DNA from: Bradyrhizobium sp. NFR13
GTDB lineage: Bacteria; Pseudomonadota; Alphaproteobacteria; Rhizobiales; Xanthobacteraceae
DNA length: 64,000 bases
Reading direction: 5' to 3'
Assembly: GCF_900114605.1 (NCBI RefSeq)
Contig: NZ_FOTP01000009.1
Coordinates: 173,472-237,471, forward strand
Shown: positions 1-10,805 of the stretch, piece after piece
Layout: each line of letters starts with the position of its first letter
Numbering within the stretch: position 1 is the first letter of the stretch
Notes under the pieces: model-generated
Database searches by the model: none
Seen by the model: the letters and a program-made list of their open reading frames with translations, nothing else
What the model was told of the DNA's origin: nothing
Made by a program: the position numbers and the translations under genes

Positions 1-301
1 TCTCGGCGGCAAGACCGGTACGGCCGAGAAGGTCGTCAACGGCCGCTATTCGAAGAAGCAGGTGCTGAATTCCTTTACCGCCGTGCTGCCGATGGACAAC
101 CCGCAATTCCAGGTTCTGGTGATGCTGGACGAGCCGAAGGCGCTGCCGGAAACCCATGGTTTCATCACCTCGGGCTGGAACGCGGTGCCGACGGGCGGCA
201 ACGTGATCGCCCGTATCGCGCCGCTTTTAGGGCTTGAGCCCCGCTTCGATCTGGCGCCGTCCGATCGCCTTATTCTGGCGACATCCAAGGTGACTCAGTA
301 A
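1..301 (+). CDS. ftsI: FtsI / penicillin-binding protein 3, C-terminal end (partial)
   Basis: This is the last part of the septal peptidoglycan transpeptidase; the rest lies before the window. Reading from base 2, the first residues give the KTGTAEK motif, the conserved KTG box of the penicillin-binding transpeptidase fold that lines the active site. The remaining ~90 residues match the end of a class B PBP (a VMLDEPK strand, then a helix ending in the TAA at 299-301). It stands directly upstream of murE, the standard dcw order, and should work with FtsW at the division septum. The active-site serine and the N-terminal membrane anchor are outside the window. Confidence 0.93.
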   Translation, partial: LGGKTGTAEKVVNGRYSKKQVLNSFTAVLPMDNPQFQVLVMLDEPKALPETHGFITSGWNAVPTGGNVIARIAPLLGLEPRFDLAPSDRLILATSKVTQ

Positions 302-394
302 CGCCGCATCTGCGCTTTACAGCCGGTGCAAAATGCGGTTTGCGTGGCGTTGCGGAACCTGATTTGTCACTCGATCTGGCCTGCCCGGAGCAGC

Positions 395-1852
395 ATGAAA
401 CTACGCGATTTGTTCAACCCTGATGCCGTGATGGAGCCGTCCGCAAAGGACCTCACCGTCACCGGACTGGCCGTGGACAGCCGCGCAGTGAAACCGGGCG
501 ATCTGTTCTTCGCACTGTCGGGCGCGAAGACCGACGGTTCGCGTTTCATCGCGCAGGCACTGGCGTCAGGTGCCGTCGCCGTCGCCGGCGGCCACAAGCC
601 CGACAATCTGTCCGTGCCTTTTGTGCGCACGCCCAATCCGCGCCTTGCGCTGGCTCTCGCGGCGTCGAAATTCTATCCGCGTCAGCCAGCGGTCATTGCC
701 GCCGTCACAGGGACATCGGGCAAGACCTCGGTCGCATCCTTTGCGCGCGTAATCTGGGGCCGTCTCGGATATGCCTCCGCCAGCATCGGCACCATCGGTC
801 TCGTCTCGCCGAAGCGCACCGTCTATGGCTCGCTGACGACGCCGGATCCGATCTCGCTGCACCAGCAGATCGACGAGATCACCGGCGAAGGCGTCACGCA
901 TCTCGCGCTCGAAGCATCGTCGCACGGCCTCGATCAGTTCAGGCTCGACGGCGTGCGCGTCTCTGCCGCCGGCTTTACCAATCTGTCGCGCGACCACATG
1001 GATTACCATCCGGACGTCGCGCATTATCTCGGTGCCAAGCTGCGGCTGTTCCTCAATCTGGTCGTGGATGGTGGGGTCGCCGTGGTCGCGGCTGATCATG
1101 AGCATTCGCCGCAAGTGATCCATGCCGCACAGTCGCGCCACTTGCGCCTGATGAAAGTCGGTCGCAAGGGCGACGGCGCAGGCGAGGGCATTCGCCTTGT
1201 CGACGCCGTGGTCGAGGGCTTCGCGCAGAGACTTACACTTGAGCATTGCGGGAAGACCCGCGCGATCAGGCTGCCGCTGGTCGGCGAATTCCAGATCGAG
1301 AACGCGCTGGTCGCGGCCGGTCTGGTGATCGGTACCGGCGGTGATGTCGATGCGACCTTCGCCGCGCTCGAACATCTCGAAGGCGCCAAGGGGCGTCTCG
1401 AGCAGGTCGGCGCGCATAATGGAGCGCCGGTATTCGTCGATTACGCCCACAAGCCCGATGCTCTCGCGAAGGCGCTGCAGGCGCTGCGTCCCTATGCGAA
1501 GCGCAAGCTCGTCGTGGTATTCGGCGCCGGTGGCGATCGCGACGCGGGCAAGCGGCCGCTGATGGGCGAGATCGCCAGCGAAAATGCCGACCGCGTGATC
1601 GTCACCGATGACAATCCGCGCAGCGAGAATCCGGCGGCCATCCGCGCTGCCATCATGGCGGCTGCAAAGGGCGCCGTTGAAATCGGCGACCGCGCCGAAG
1701 CCATTCGCGTGGCTGTCGAAGGTCTGCAGCCCGGCGATGCCCTGCTGATCGCCGGCAAGGGTCATGAGACGGGACAGATCGTCGGTACCCGCACGCTGCC
1801 TTTCAGCGATCACGAGGCCGCTGCAGCGGCGCTTGCCAAGAGGACTGCATGA
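395..1852 (+). CDS. murE: UDP-MurNAc-L-Ala-D-Glu:meso-diaminopimelate ligase (MurE)
   Basis: Cytoplasmic ATP-dependent ligase that adds the third stem-peptide residue to UDP-MurNAc-L-Ala-D-Glu. The 485-residue protein has the Mur ligase N-terminal domain, then a P-loop (GTSGKTS near residue 108), the central ATPase domain and the C-terminal ligand domain. DNPRSENP near residue 405 carries the DNPR signature of enzymes that use meso-diaminopimelate rather than lysine. I chose ATG 395 because a GGAG stands at 387-390 and the protein then begins MKLRDLF; an in-frame upstream start at 326 would add 23 residues unlike the family. The stop overlaps the murF start by 4 bases (ATGA), implying translational coupling. 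Confidence 0.97.
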   Translation: MKLRDLFNPDAVMEPSAKDLTVTGLAVDSRAVKPGDLFFALSGAKTDGSRFIAQALASGAVAVAGGHKPDNLSVPFVRTPNPRLALALAASKFYPRQPAVIAAVTGTSGKTSVASFARVIWGRLGYASASIGTIGLVSPKRTVYGSLTTPDPISLHQQIDEITGEGVTHLALEASSHGLDQFRLDGVRVSAAGFTNLSRDHMDYHPDVAHYLGAKLRLFLNLVVDGGVAVVAADHEHSPQVIHAAQSRHLRLMKVGRKGDGAGEGIRLVDAVVEGFAQRLTLEHCGKTRAIRLPLVGEFQIENALVAAGLVIGTGGDVDATFAALEHLEGAKGRLEQVGAHNGAPVFVDYAHKPDALAKALQALRPYAKRKLVVVFGAGGDRDAGKRPLMGEIASENADRVIVTDDNPRSENPAAIRAAIMAAAKGAVEIGDRAEAIRVAVEGLQPGDALLIAGKGHETGQIVGTRTLPFSDHEAAAAALAKRTA

Positions 1853-3285
1853 GCGAGTTTCTTTGGACATCGGCCGCGCTGGTCGAGGCGATGCACGCTA
1901 CAGTGCAAAGCGCGCTCCCGGACGGCATCACCGGCATCTCCATCGATACCCGCACCATCAAACCCGGCGAAGCCTATTTCGCCATCAAGGGAGATGTGCA
2001 TGACGGCCATTCTTTCGTGGAGGCTGCGCTGAAGGCCGGTGCAGGCTTGGCTGTCGTCGAAGCCGCGCAGCGCGACAAGTTTCCCGCCGATGCGAGCCTG
2101 CTGGTGGTTGATGACGTGCTCGCAGCGCTCGTCGAACTCGGCATCGCCTCGCGTGCACGCCTGAAAGCGCCAATCATTGCGATCACCGGTTCAGTCGGCA
2201 AAACCTCGACCAAGGAAGCGCTGCGTCGCGTGCTGGAAGCGCAGGGCAAGACGCATGCGTCGGTGGCCTCGTTCAACAATCACTGGGGCGTGCCGCTGAC
2301 GCTGGCGCGCTGCCCGGCCGATGTACGTTTTGCGATCTTCGAGATCGGCATGAACCATGCCGGCGAAATCGAGACGCTGGTGAAAATGGTGCGGCCGCAT
2401 TTCGCCGTCATCACCACGGTCGAGCCGGTGCATCTCGAATTCTTCGCCGGTGTTGAAGCGATCGCGGATGCGAAAGCCGAAATCTTTTCCGGACTAGAAC
2501 CCGATGGCGTGGCGATCCTCAATCGCGACAACTCGCAATTCGCGCGGCTACAGAAGAGTGCCAAGAAGGCCGGTGTCTCGCGCATCGTCTCGTTCGGCGC
2601 GGACAACAAGGCCGACGCACGGTTGCTCGACGTCTCACTGCATCCGACCTGTTCGGCGGTGCATGCGAACGTCCTCGGTCACGATGTCACCTACAAGCTC
2701 GGTATGCCCGGCCGTCACATGGCGATGAACTCGCTGGCGGTGCTGGCCGCGGCATCGCTGATGGGGGCTGATCTGGCGCATGCGGCGCTGACCCTGTCGC
2801 AGGTCGTGCCTGCTGTGGGCCGCGGCGCTCGCCATGTCCTGGAAGTCGCAGGCGGTGAGGCGACGCTGATTGATGAGAGCTACAATGCCAATCCCGCCTC
2901 CATGGCAGCGGCCATCAACGTGCTCGGCGCCGCGGCTGTCGGGCCGCAAGGGCGCCGCATCGCGGTGCTCGGCGACATGCTCGAACTCGGCCCCGATGGC
3001 GCGAAACTTCATGCCGGGCTGCTGGATGCGGTCCAGTCCAATGGCATCGATCTGGTATTTTGCTGTGGTCCCCTGATGCGCAACCTTTGGGACGCCCTTT
3101 CCACGGGCAAGCGGGGCGGCTATGCCGGGGATGCGGCGGCGCTCGAATCGCAGGTGCTGGCCGCGATCCGCGCCGGTGACGCCATCATGGTCAAGGGCTC
3201 GCTCGGCTCGAAGATGAAACCGATTGTCTCCGCGCTCGAAAAGCGCTTTCCCGGCAACGCCGCGCTCGACGACGCCGCGGTATAG
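1849..3285 (+). CDS. murF: UDP-MurNAc-tripeptide:D-Ala-D-Ala ligase (MurF)
   Basis: Cytoplasmic Mur ligase that joins D-Ala-D-Ala to UDP-MurNAc-tripeptide, completing the pentapeptide. The 478-residue protein has the usual N-terminal domain, an ATP-binding loop (ITGSVGKTSTKE near residue 112), a FNNHWGVP segment and an ESYNANPASM segment typical of MurF. The ATG lies inside the murE stop, so the two are probably coupled, and mraY follows after 10 bases. The D-Ala-D-Ala substrate comes from the ddl gene encoded about 11 kb downstream in the same cluster. Length and motifs are ordinary for the family. Confidence 0.97.
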   Translation: MSEFLWTSAALVEAMHATVQSALPDGITGISIDTRTIKPGEAYFAIKGDVHDGHSFVEAALKAGAGLAVVEAAQRDKFPADASLLVVDDVLAALVELGIASRARLKAPIIAITGSVGKTSTKEALRRVLEAQGKTHASVASFNNHWGVPLTLARCPADVRFAIFEIGMNHAGEIETLVKMVRPHFAVITTVEPVHLEFFAGVEAIADAKAEIFSGLEPDGVAILNRDNSQFARLQKSAKKAGVSRIVSFGADNKADARLLDVSLHPTCSAVHANVLGHDVTYKLGMPGRHMAMNSLAVLAAASLMGADLAHAALTLSQVVPAVGRGARHVLEVAGGEATLIDESYNANPASMAAAINVLGAAAVGPQGRRIAVLGDMLELGPDGAKLHAGLLDAVQSNGIDLVFCCGPLMRNLWDALSTGKRGGYAGDAAALESQVLAAIRAGDAIMVKGSLGSKMKPIVSALEKRFPGNAALDDAAV

Positions 3286-3295
3286 GGCGGACTGA

Positions 3296-4378
3296 ATGTT
3301 CTACTGGCTGATCGATTTTGCGGGCACCGTCCCGGTGTTCAACGTGTTCCGCTACATCACCTTCCGCACTGGCGGCGCGGTGGTCACCGGCGCACTGTTC
3401 GTGTTCCTGTTCGGGCCCTGGATCATCGACAATCTGCGTCTGCGCCAGGGCAAGGGCCAGCCGATCCGCACCGATGGCCCGCAGTCGCATCTGGTCAAGG
3501 TGGGCACGCCGACCATGGGCGGGCTGATGATCCTGTCCGGCCTCGTGGTCTCCACGCTGCTCTGGGCCAATCCGCGCAATCCCTATGTCTGGATCGTCCT
3601 CGCAGTCACCCTCGGCTTCGGTTTCGTTGGCTTCTATGACGACTATCTGAAAGTCACCAAGCAGAGCCATAAGGGCTTTGCCGGCCGCACGCGCCTCATG
3701 ATCGAATTCATCATCGCCGCTGCCGCCTGTTTCGCCTTCGTCAAGCTCGGCCGCGATCCGCTGTCCTCCTCGCTGGTGATCCCGTTCCTCAAGGACGTGA
3801 TCGTGAACTTCGGCTGGTTCTTCGTGCTGTTCGGCGCCTTCATCGTGGTCGGCGCCGGCAATGCCGTGAATCTCACCGACGGTCTCGACGGCCTCGCCAT
3901 CGTGCCGGTGATGATCGCCTCCGCCTCGTTCGGCATGATCGCCTATCTCGCCGGCAATGCGGTGTTCTCGGATTATCTGCAAATCAATTACGTCGCCGGC
4001 ACCGGCGAACTCGCCGTGCTCTGCGGCGCGGTGCTCGGCGCTGGTCTCGGCTTCCTCTGGTTCAACGCGCCGCCGGCCTCCATCTTCATGGGCGATACGG
4101 GTTCGCTGGCGCTGGGCGGCATGCTCGGCTCCATCGCAGTCGCCGTGAAGCACGAGATCGTGCTCGCCGTGATCGGCGGGCTGTTCGTGCTCGAAGCCGT
4201 GTCTGTCATCGTGCAGGTCACGTCGTTCAAGCTTACCGGCAAGCGTGTGTTTCGCATGGCGCCGATCCATCATCACTTCGAGCAGAAGGGCTGGACCGAG
4301 CCGCAGATCGTCATCCGCTTCTGGATCATCTCGGTGATGCTGGCGCTCGTCGGCCTCTCCACGCTGAAGCTGCGGTGA
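3296..4378 (+). CDS. mraY: Phospho-MurNAc-pentapeptide transferase (MraY)
   Basis: Integral inner-membrane enzyme that transfers phospho-MurNAc-pentapeptide from UDP to undecaprenyl phosphate, forming lipid I. The 360-residue protein is very hydrophobic, with about ten membrane segments. It shows the cytoplasmic motifs of the polyprenyl-phosphate phosphotransferase family: [18 protein letters not shown] near residue 191 with catalytic aspartates, [12 protein letters not shown], and the PIHHHFE motif near residue 322 that identifies MraY rather than WecA-type relatives. It lies between murF and murD with gaps of 10 and 4 bases, consistent with one operon. Confidence 0.97.
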   Translation: MFYWLIDFAGTVPVFNVFRYITFRTGGAVVTGALFVFLFGPWIIDNLRLRQGKGQPIRTDGPQSHLVKVGTPTMGGLMILSGLVVSTLLWANPRNPYVWIVLAVTLGFGFVGFYDDYLKVTKQSHKGFAGRTRLMIEFIIAAAACFAFVKLGRDPLSSSLVIPFLKDVIVNFGWFFVLFGAFIVVGAGNAVNLTDGLDGLAIVPVMIASASFGMIAYLAGNAVFSDYLQINYVAGTGELAVLCGAVLGAGLGFLWFNAPPASIFMGDTGSLALGGMLGSIAVAVKHEIVLAVIGGLFVLEAVSVIVQVTSFKLTGKRVFRMAPIHHHFEQKGWTEPQIVIRFWIISVMLALVGLSTLKLR

Positions 4379-4382
4379 CCGC

Positions 4383-5780
<1,398 letters not shown>

Positions 5781-5788
5781 TCCCAGGC

Positions 5789-5921
5789 TGTCATTCCGGG
5801 GCGCGCGGCACGCGCGAACCCGGAATCCCGACATGGTGGCGACTCTCGTAGAGCCAGGCGACGCTGAGGTTCCGGGTTCATGCCGTCTCGCTCCGCGATC
5901 CGGCATGCCCCGGAACGACAG
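5789..5921. repeat. Palindromic intergenic repeat, family A
   Basis: The element begins TGTCATTCCGGGG and ends with its near-complement CCCCGGAACGACA. Two further inner arms (AACCCGGAATCCCGA and TTCCGGGTT) allow nested folding. Related copies lie at 8283-8450 and 26487-26617, a half copy at 13316-13340 and a degraded one at 39461-39535. It fills most of the murD-ftsW gap. The family assignment rests on these repeats within the window; any function is unknown. Confidence 0.8.
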
Positions 5922-6024
5922 AGCATCCCTCCGCCCCATTCTCCACAATTTTTCACAATCTCTTAACCCTCTGGCAACCACGATGGCCCATCGATAGGAG
6001 TTCATCGACCCGCAGGACGCGCCC

Positions 6025-7173
6025 ATGATCTCTCGCGAACAACGCACACCGCTCAGCGAATGGTGGTGGACCGTGGACCGCCTGCTGCTGGCGGCGATCA
6101 TCGCGCTGATGCTGGCCGGGGTGATCCTGTCGCTGGCAGCGTCGCCGCCGGTGGCGACCCGCATCGGGCTCGATCCCTTCCACTTCTTCAACCGCCACAT
6201 CCTGTTCATGGTGCCGTCGGTCATCGTGCTGATCGGCGTGTCCTTCATGTCGCCGCGGCAGATCCGCCGTTCGGCGCTCGTCGTGTTTGCGCTCTCCATG
6301 GTGCTGATCGTCGCGACCTTGCTGATCGGACCGGAAGTGAAGGGCGCCAAGCGCTGGATCACCATTCTCGGCATCAATATCCAGGCCTCGGAATCCGCCA
6401 AGCCGGCTTTCGTCGTCATCGCTGCCTGGCTGTTCTCGGAATCCGCGCGCAAGCCGGAGATGCCCGCAACCTCGATGGCCATCGTGCTGCTGATGATGCT
6501 GGTGTCGTTGCTGGTGATGCAGCCTGACTTCGGTCAGACCATGCTGATCCTGATGGCCTGGGGTTCGCTGTTCTTCATTGCCGGCATGCGCATGGTCTGG
6601 GTGTTCGGCCTCGGTGCCACCGCGGCAGGTGGGCTATTGATGGCTTACTTCCTGGTGCCGCACGTTGCCGGCCGTATCAAACGCTTCATGGATCCCGCCT
6701 CGGGCGATACGTTTCAGGTCGATACTGCGATGGAAGCCTTTTCGAATGGCGGCTGGTTCGGCCTTGGGCCGGGCGAGGGCATCGCCAAGCGCAGCCTGCC
6801 GGACAGCCACACCGACTTCGTCTTTGCCGTGGGCGCCGAGGAGTTCGGCATCCTGCTCTGTCTCGCGGTGCTCAGCCTGTTTGCCTTCATCGTGATCCGC
6901 GCGATGTCGCGCGCTTACGCGACCGAGGACCTGTTCTCGCGTTTTGCCGCCTCGGGCCTCGCCATTCTGTTCGGCGTGCAGGCGGCGATCAACATGGCGG
7001 TCAATCTGCATCTGATCCCGGCTAAAGGCATGACGCTGCCCTTCATCTCCTATGGTGGTTCGTCGATGATCTCGCTGGCTTACAGCGTCGGCATGCTGCT
7101 CGCTTTGACCCGGATGCGTCCACGTACCGAAGTCGAGGCGATCGACGCCCACGTCGCGCGCACTTACGCGTGA
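6025..7173 (+). CDS. ftsW: Lipid II polymerase / division protein FtsW (SEDS family)
   Basis: Inner-membrane SEDS-family glycosyltransferase that polymerises lipid II at the septum together with FtsI. The 382-residue protein has a short cytoplasmic N-terminus (ends near SEWWWTVDR) and about ten hydrophobic segments. Characteristic blocks include GAKRWITI, SESAKPAFV, MQPDFGQTM, the large periplasmic loop with GPGEGIAKRSLPDSHTDF, and the C-terminal LPFISYGGSSM. ATG 6025 is separated from murD by a palindromic repeat, so it may have its own promoter. Its TGA overlaps the murG start. Confidence 0.96.
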   Translation: MISREQRTPLSEWWWTVDRLLLAAIIALMLAGVILSLAASPPVATRIGLDPFHFFNRHILFMVPSVIVLIGVSFMSPRQIRRSALVVFALSMVLIVATLLIGPEVKGAKRWITILGINIQASESAKPAFVVIAAWLFSESARKPEMPATSMAIVLLMMLVSLLVMQPDFGQTMLILMAWGSLFFIAGMRMVWVFGLGATAAGGLLMAYFLVPHVAGRIKRFMDPASGDTFQVDTAMEAFSNGGWFGLGPGEGIAKRSLPDSHTDFVFAVGAEEFGILLCLAVLSLFAFIVIRAMSRAYATEDLFSRFAASGLAILFGVQAAINMAVNLHLIPAKGMTLPFISYGGSSMISLAYSVGMLLALTRMRPRTEVEAIDAHVARTYA

Positions 7174-8273
7174 TGAGTACCGCGCCCCTCATATTGCTCG
7201 CGGCGGGCGGCACTGGCGGACATCTGTTTCCGGCGGAGGCGCTCGGCGTCGTGCTGATGAAGCGGGGCTTGCGTGTGCGTCTGGTCACCGATCCGCGGGC
7301 GCTGAAATATAGCGGGCTGTTTTCGCGCGAGATGATCGATGTGGTGCCGAGCGAGACACTGCGCGGCCGCAATCCGATAGCGCTGGCGCGCACCGCCATC
7401 ATGCTTGCCGCCGGCACCGCGATAGCGCTGAATCTCATGCGCAGCCTGAAGCCTGCGGCGGTGATCGGTTTCGGCGGCTACCCGACAGTGCCGCCGCTAT
7501 TCGCTGCGCGTCTGTTCGGCATTCCCAGCCTGATCCACGATTCCAACGCCGTGATGGGCCGGGCCAATCGCATGCTGTCCGGCAAGGTCAGCGCGATCGC
7601 CACATCGCTGCCCGGCGTGCTCGACCGCGATCCCGAATTGTTGAAGAAGACCACCACCACGGGCACGCCGATGCGCCCGGCGATCCTCGCCGCTGCGGCC
7701 GTACCCTATGTCGCGCCCGATCCCACCGGGCCGCTGCGCCTGCTCGTCGTCGGCGGCAGCCAGGGCGCGCGTATCATGGCCGATATCGTGCCGCCCGCGA
7801 TCGAACGTCTCGAACCCGCGCTGTGGGATCGTCTCATCCTCACCCAACAGGTGCGCGACGAAGATATGGCCCGCGTGCGTGCCGTCTACGACAAGCTCAA
7901 GATCAAGGCCGAACTCGGGCCGTTCTTCAGCGATCTCCCTGCGCGCCTCGCCTCAAGCCAACTGGTGATCTCGCGCTCCGGCGCGGGCACCGTCGCCGAA
8001 CTTGGCGCCATCGGCCGTCCGTCCATTCTGGTGCCGCTGCCCGGCGCGCTGGATCAGGACCAGTTCGCCAATGCCGGTGTGCTCGCCGATGCCGGCGGTG
8101 CGCTCCGCATTGCACAGGCTGATTTCACGCCCGACCGTCTGGCGTCGGAAATCTCCGCGCTGGCCGGCGAGCCGGCGCAACTGACTGCAATGGCATCTGG
8201 TGCACGCAAGGTCGGCCGGCTCGATGCAGCGGATCGGCTGGCGGATTTGGTCGCGAAAGTAGCGAAGATTTAG
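7170..8273 (+). CDS. murG: UDP-GlcNAc:undecaprenyl-PP-MurNAc-pentapeptide transferase (MurG)
   Basis: Peripheral inner-membrane glycosyltransferase (GT28) that converts lipid I to lipid II. The 367-residue protein has the N-terminal glycine-rich GGTGGHLFPA motif, the GGYPTVPPL acceptor-side loop, and C-terminal GGSQGAR and ISRSGAGTVAELGAIGRP blocks that bind UDP-GlcNAc. Translation may begin at GTG 7170, overlapping the ftsW stop by four bases, or at ATG 7173, overlapping it by one. Either way it is coupled to ftsW. In most relatives murC follows directly; here a repeat, a LysR gene and an MFS gene intervene. Confidence 0.96.
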   Translation: MMSTAPLILLAAGGTGGHLFPAEALGVVLMKRGLRVRLVTDPRALKYSGLFSREMIDVVPSETLRGRNPIALARTAIMLAAGTAIALNLMRSLKPAAVIGFGGYPTVPPLFAARLFGIPSLIHDSNAVMGRANRMLSGKVSAIATSLPGVLDRDPELLKKTTTTGTPMRPAILAAAAVPYVAPDPTGPLRLLVVGGSQGARIMADIVPPAIERLEPALWDRLILTQQVRDEDMARVRAVYDKLKIKAELGPFFSDLPARLASSQLVISRSGAGTVAELGAIGRPSILVPLPGALDQDQFANAGVLADAGGALRIAQADFTPDRLASEISALAGEPAQLTAMASGARKVGRLDAADRLADLVAKVAKI

Positions 8274-8282
8274 TTCGCCACA

Positions 8283-8450
8283 ACTCGTCATTCCGGGGCG
8301 GGACCATCGCCGAAGGCGACGGGACCGAACCCGGAATCCCGAGATGTTCATCACCTGCTAGTACCGGGCGGCGGAGAGGTGGCCATCATTTCGGGATTCC
8401 GGGTTCACGCCGGCCCGCTTTGCGTGCCGACATGCCCCGGAATGACGAGT
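8283..8450. repeat. Palindromic intergenic repeat, family A (best-preserved copy)
   Basis: The ends are a perfect 16-bp inverted repeat, ACTCGTCATTCCGGGG at the left and its exact complement at the right, enclosing an inner pair built on GAACCCGGAATCCCGA and GATTCCGGGTTC. It lies between the convergent ends of murG and the LysR gene, where a strong cruciform or RNA hairpin could also stop transcription from both sides. Same family as 5789-5921. Confidence 0.85.
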
Positions 8451-8455
8451 GTGGA

Positions 8456-9358
8456 TTAAAGCCTCACCCTTTCCACCAGATAATCCAGAAACGCGCGCAC
8501 CCGTGCCGGCAATCGTCCGCCATGGCCGACGAACACTGCGTGGATCGGCTCAATATCGCCGGGGTTGAATGCGTCGAGCACCGGCACCAGCCGGCCGGCT
8601 TTGATATCGGCCTCGACGTGAAAACGTGCGAGCCGCGCGATGCCCATGCCGGCAATGGCGAGGTGCTGCATCGCTTCGCCGTCGCTGACCAGGGCATTGC
8701 CTGATGGCATCACGGCGATTGTCTCGCCGCCGACCTTGAACGGCCAGCCGTTCTCCCACTTGGCGAAGCCGAAGCGCAGCAGATTATGGTCAGCGAGATC
8801 GTCCGGTGTCTTCGGTGTGCCGCGCTCCTTGAGATAGGCGGGCGAGGCGACCACGACCATGCGGCTTTCGCCGAGTTTGCGCGCCAGCAATCGTGACTCG
8901 CGCATCAAGCCGACGCGAATGGCGACATCGGCGCGTTCTTCCAGGAGATCCACCACGAGATCGGTCAGAACGACCTCGACCTTGATGTCGGGATAGCGCT
9001 TCGCGAAATCCGGCAGCAGCGGCAACAGCAGACGCAGGCCGAAGGGCACGCTGGTATTGACGCGCAGCAACCCGCTCGGTGTCGCGCCGATCGCGGCCTC
9101 GCGTTCGGCCGCGCTGATCTCGTCGAGAATGCGCAGGGCGCGCTCATAGAAAGCGCTGCCTTCCGGTGTGAGCTGAAGCTTGCGCGTCGAGCGGTTGATG
9201 AGCCGCACGCCGAGCCGCGTTTCCAGCCGCGCCACCAGTTTGCTGACGGCAGAGGGGGTCATCCGGAAGGCCCGCGCCGCGGTTGAAAAACCGCCGAGCT
9301 CGACCACGCGGGTGAACACTTCCATTTCGCCGGAGCGATTGACGTCCAGTCGCGACAT
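8456..9358 (-). CDS. LysR-family transcriptional regulator
   Basis: The 300-residue protein has a winged helix-turn-helix domain in its first ~60 residues (GGFSTAARAFRMTPSAVSKL, then RLGVRLINRSTRKLQLTPEG) and a LysR substrate-binding domain from about residue 90 (GLLRVNTSVPFG through VEADIKAGRLVP). This is the CrgA/DsdC-like layout common in proteobacteria. It is transcribed away from the MFS gene at 9491, and a 15-base palindrome sits in the shared promoter region. By analogy with divergent LysR pairs it probably controls that transporter and itself. The inducer cannot be guessed. Confidence 0.92.
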   Translation of the reverse strand: MSRLDVNRSGEMEVFTRVVELGGFSTAARAFRMTPSAVSKLVARLETRLGVRLINRSTRKLQLTPEGSAFYERALRILDEISAAEREAAIGATPSGLLRVNTSVPFGLRLLLPLLPDFAKRYPDIKVEVVLTDLVVDLLEERADVAIRVGLMRESRLLARKLGESRMVVVASPAYLKERGTPKTPDDLADHNLLRFGFAKWENGWPFKVGGETIAVMPSGNALVSDGEAMQHLAIAGMGIARLARFHVEADIKAGRLVPVLDAFNPGDIEPIHAVFVGHGGRLPARVRAFLDYLVERVRL

Positions 9359-9377
9359 CTGGCTTCCAGTCTATTGA

Positions 9378-9392
9378 GTGAATTCAATTCAC
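9378..9392. promoter_or_regulatory. Likely LysR operator between divergent lysR and MFS genes
   Basis: GTGAATTCAATTCAC is a palindrome with perfect 7-base arms around one central base, and it contains a T-N11-A pattern typical of LysR boxes. It starts 20 bases upstream of the lysR start codon and about 100 bases upstream of the MFS start. A role as the regulator's binding site is inferred from position and symmetry. Confidence 0.6.
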
Positions 9393-9490
9393 AAATATTG
9401 TGCCTATGTCACGTCTATCTCATCAATTCCAGGAGGTCCACATCTCCGGTTGTCGGGCATCTGGCCCGTTTCACCCACGGGATTAGGATC

Positions 9491-10663
9491 ATGCCTCTCG
9501 CACTCTATGCGCTTACCGTCGGCGCCTTCGGAATTGGCGTCACCGAATTCGTCATCATGGGTCTTCTGATCGAGGTCGGCGGCGATCTCGGCGTGTCGAT
9601 CCCGGCCGCGGGTCTGCTGATTTCGGGCTATGCACTGGGTGTCGTGCTCGGCGCTCCGATCATGACCATCGCGACCAATCGATGGCCGCGCAAAACCGTG
9701 CTGCTGGTGCTGATGGGCATCTTCACGCTGGGCAATCTGGCTTGCGCAGTGGCGCCGGACTACTGGAGCCTGATGGCGGCACGCGTGCTGACGGCTTTCG
9801 CACATGGCACGTTCTTCGGCGTGGGCTCCGTGGTGGCGACGAGTCTTGTGCCCGAGAACAAGAAGGCATCGGCGATCTCCATCATGTTCGCCGGCTTGAC
9901 GGTGGCGACCATTCTCGGTGTGCCGTTCGGCACGTGGCTTGGACAAGGCTATGGCTGGCGCGCGACCTTCTACGCGGTGACGCTAGTGGGGATGGTTGCG
10001 ATGGCCGCAGTGGCGCTGCTGGTGTCTGACGTGAAGGCTCCGGAAGAACACAGCAAGCTGTCCGAGGATCTCGCAGTGCTGGCGCGGCCTCAGGTGCTGC
10101 TCGGCCTGCTCACGACAATTCTGGGCTGGATCGGCATCTTTGCGTTGTTCACCTATGTCGCGCCAATCCTGACGAAGATTTCTGGCTTTTCCGATGCTGC
10201 CGTGTCGCCGATCCTGCTGGTGTTCGGCGCTGGCGCCATCGTCGGCAATCTCGCCGGTGGACGTCTTGCCGATCGCTGGCCGGCGGGCAGCGTGTTCGGC
10301 AGCCTGCTGGCCTTGGCCGTGACGCTCATGCTGATCACCTTCGCCGCGCATAATCAGGTCGCCGTCATCATCGCGATCGCGCTGCTCGGCGCCACGGCCT
10401 TCGCCACCGCGTCGCCCTTGCAGATGGCCGTGTTGCGTCAGGCTCAAGGCGCCGGCCAGAGTCTCGCATCGAGCTTCAACATCGCCGCGTTCAATCTCGG
10501 CAATGCCATCGGCGCGTGGCTTGGCGGCGCGGTCATCGCGCATGGCGGTCTGAACGCCGTGCCATGGGTCGCAGCACTGGCACCGCTGGCCGGGGTTGCC
10601 GTGGCGCTCATTGCCAATCGCGCGGATCGCGCACAAGCGCCGGTTCCAGCTCCGGCGGAGTAG
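9491..10663 (+). CDS. MFS transporter, AraJ/arabinose-efflux type (DHA1)
   Basis: The 390-residue protein has about 12 membrane segments and the layout of the DHA1 drug/sugar efflux family (AraJ, YdhP-like). The opening [20 protein letters not shown] and the [27 protein letters not shown] and [17 protein letters not shown] blocks are diagnostic. ATG 9491 is chosen because the family starts at this point; upstream in-frame codons from 9374 encode a non-conserved stretch that runs through the operator. Substrate unknown. Together with the divergent LysR gene it forms a two-gene cassette inside the dcw cluster. Confidence 0.9.
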   Translation: MPLALYALTVGAFGIGVTEFVIMGLLIEVGGDLGVSIPAAGLLISGYALGVVLGAPIMTIATNRWPRKTVLLVLMGIFTLGNLACAVAPDYWSLMAARVLTAFAHGTFFGVGSVVATSLVPENKKASAISIMFAGLTVATILGVPFGTWLGQGYGWRATFYAVTLVGMVAMAAVALLVSDVKAPEEHSKLSEDLAVLARPQVLLGLLTTILGWIGIFALFTYVAPILTKISGFSDAAVSPILLVFGAGAIVGNLAGGRLADRWPAGSVFGSLLALAVTLMLITFAAHNQVAVIIAIALLGATAFATASPLQMAVLRQAQGAGQSLASSFNIAAFNLGNAIGAWLGGAVIAHGGLNAVPWVAALAPLAGVAVALIANRADRAQAPVPAPAE

Positions 10664-10716
10664 GCGCACAGGGCGGATTCGCCTGATCCGCAAGCCAAAT
10701 TTCCGTCTTTTTCGTC

Positions 10717-10739
10717 ATGGCCGGGCTTGTCCCGGCCAT
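10717..10739. repeat. Palindromic repeat, family B (single hairpin)
   Basis: ATGGCCGGG and CCCGGCCAT form a 9-base perfect stem around CTTGT. The same hairpin occurs within larger elements at 27265-27351 and 63553-63643. It lies in the leader of murC, about 65 bases before its start codon, and closes the LysR/MFS insertion on its right side. Confidence 0.8.
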
Positions 10740-10805
10740 CTGCGTCTGTTTGAAGGAGTCATCTGCCCGGCGCTGCGCCGGGCGTGGCGAGAGACGAGAA
10801 TCCCC

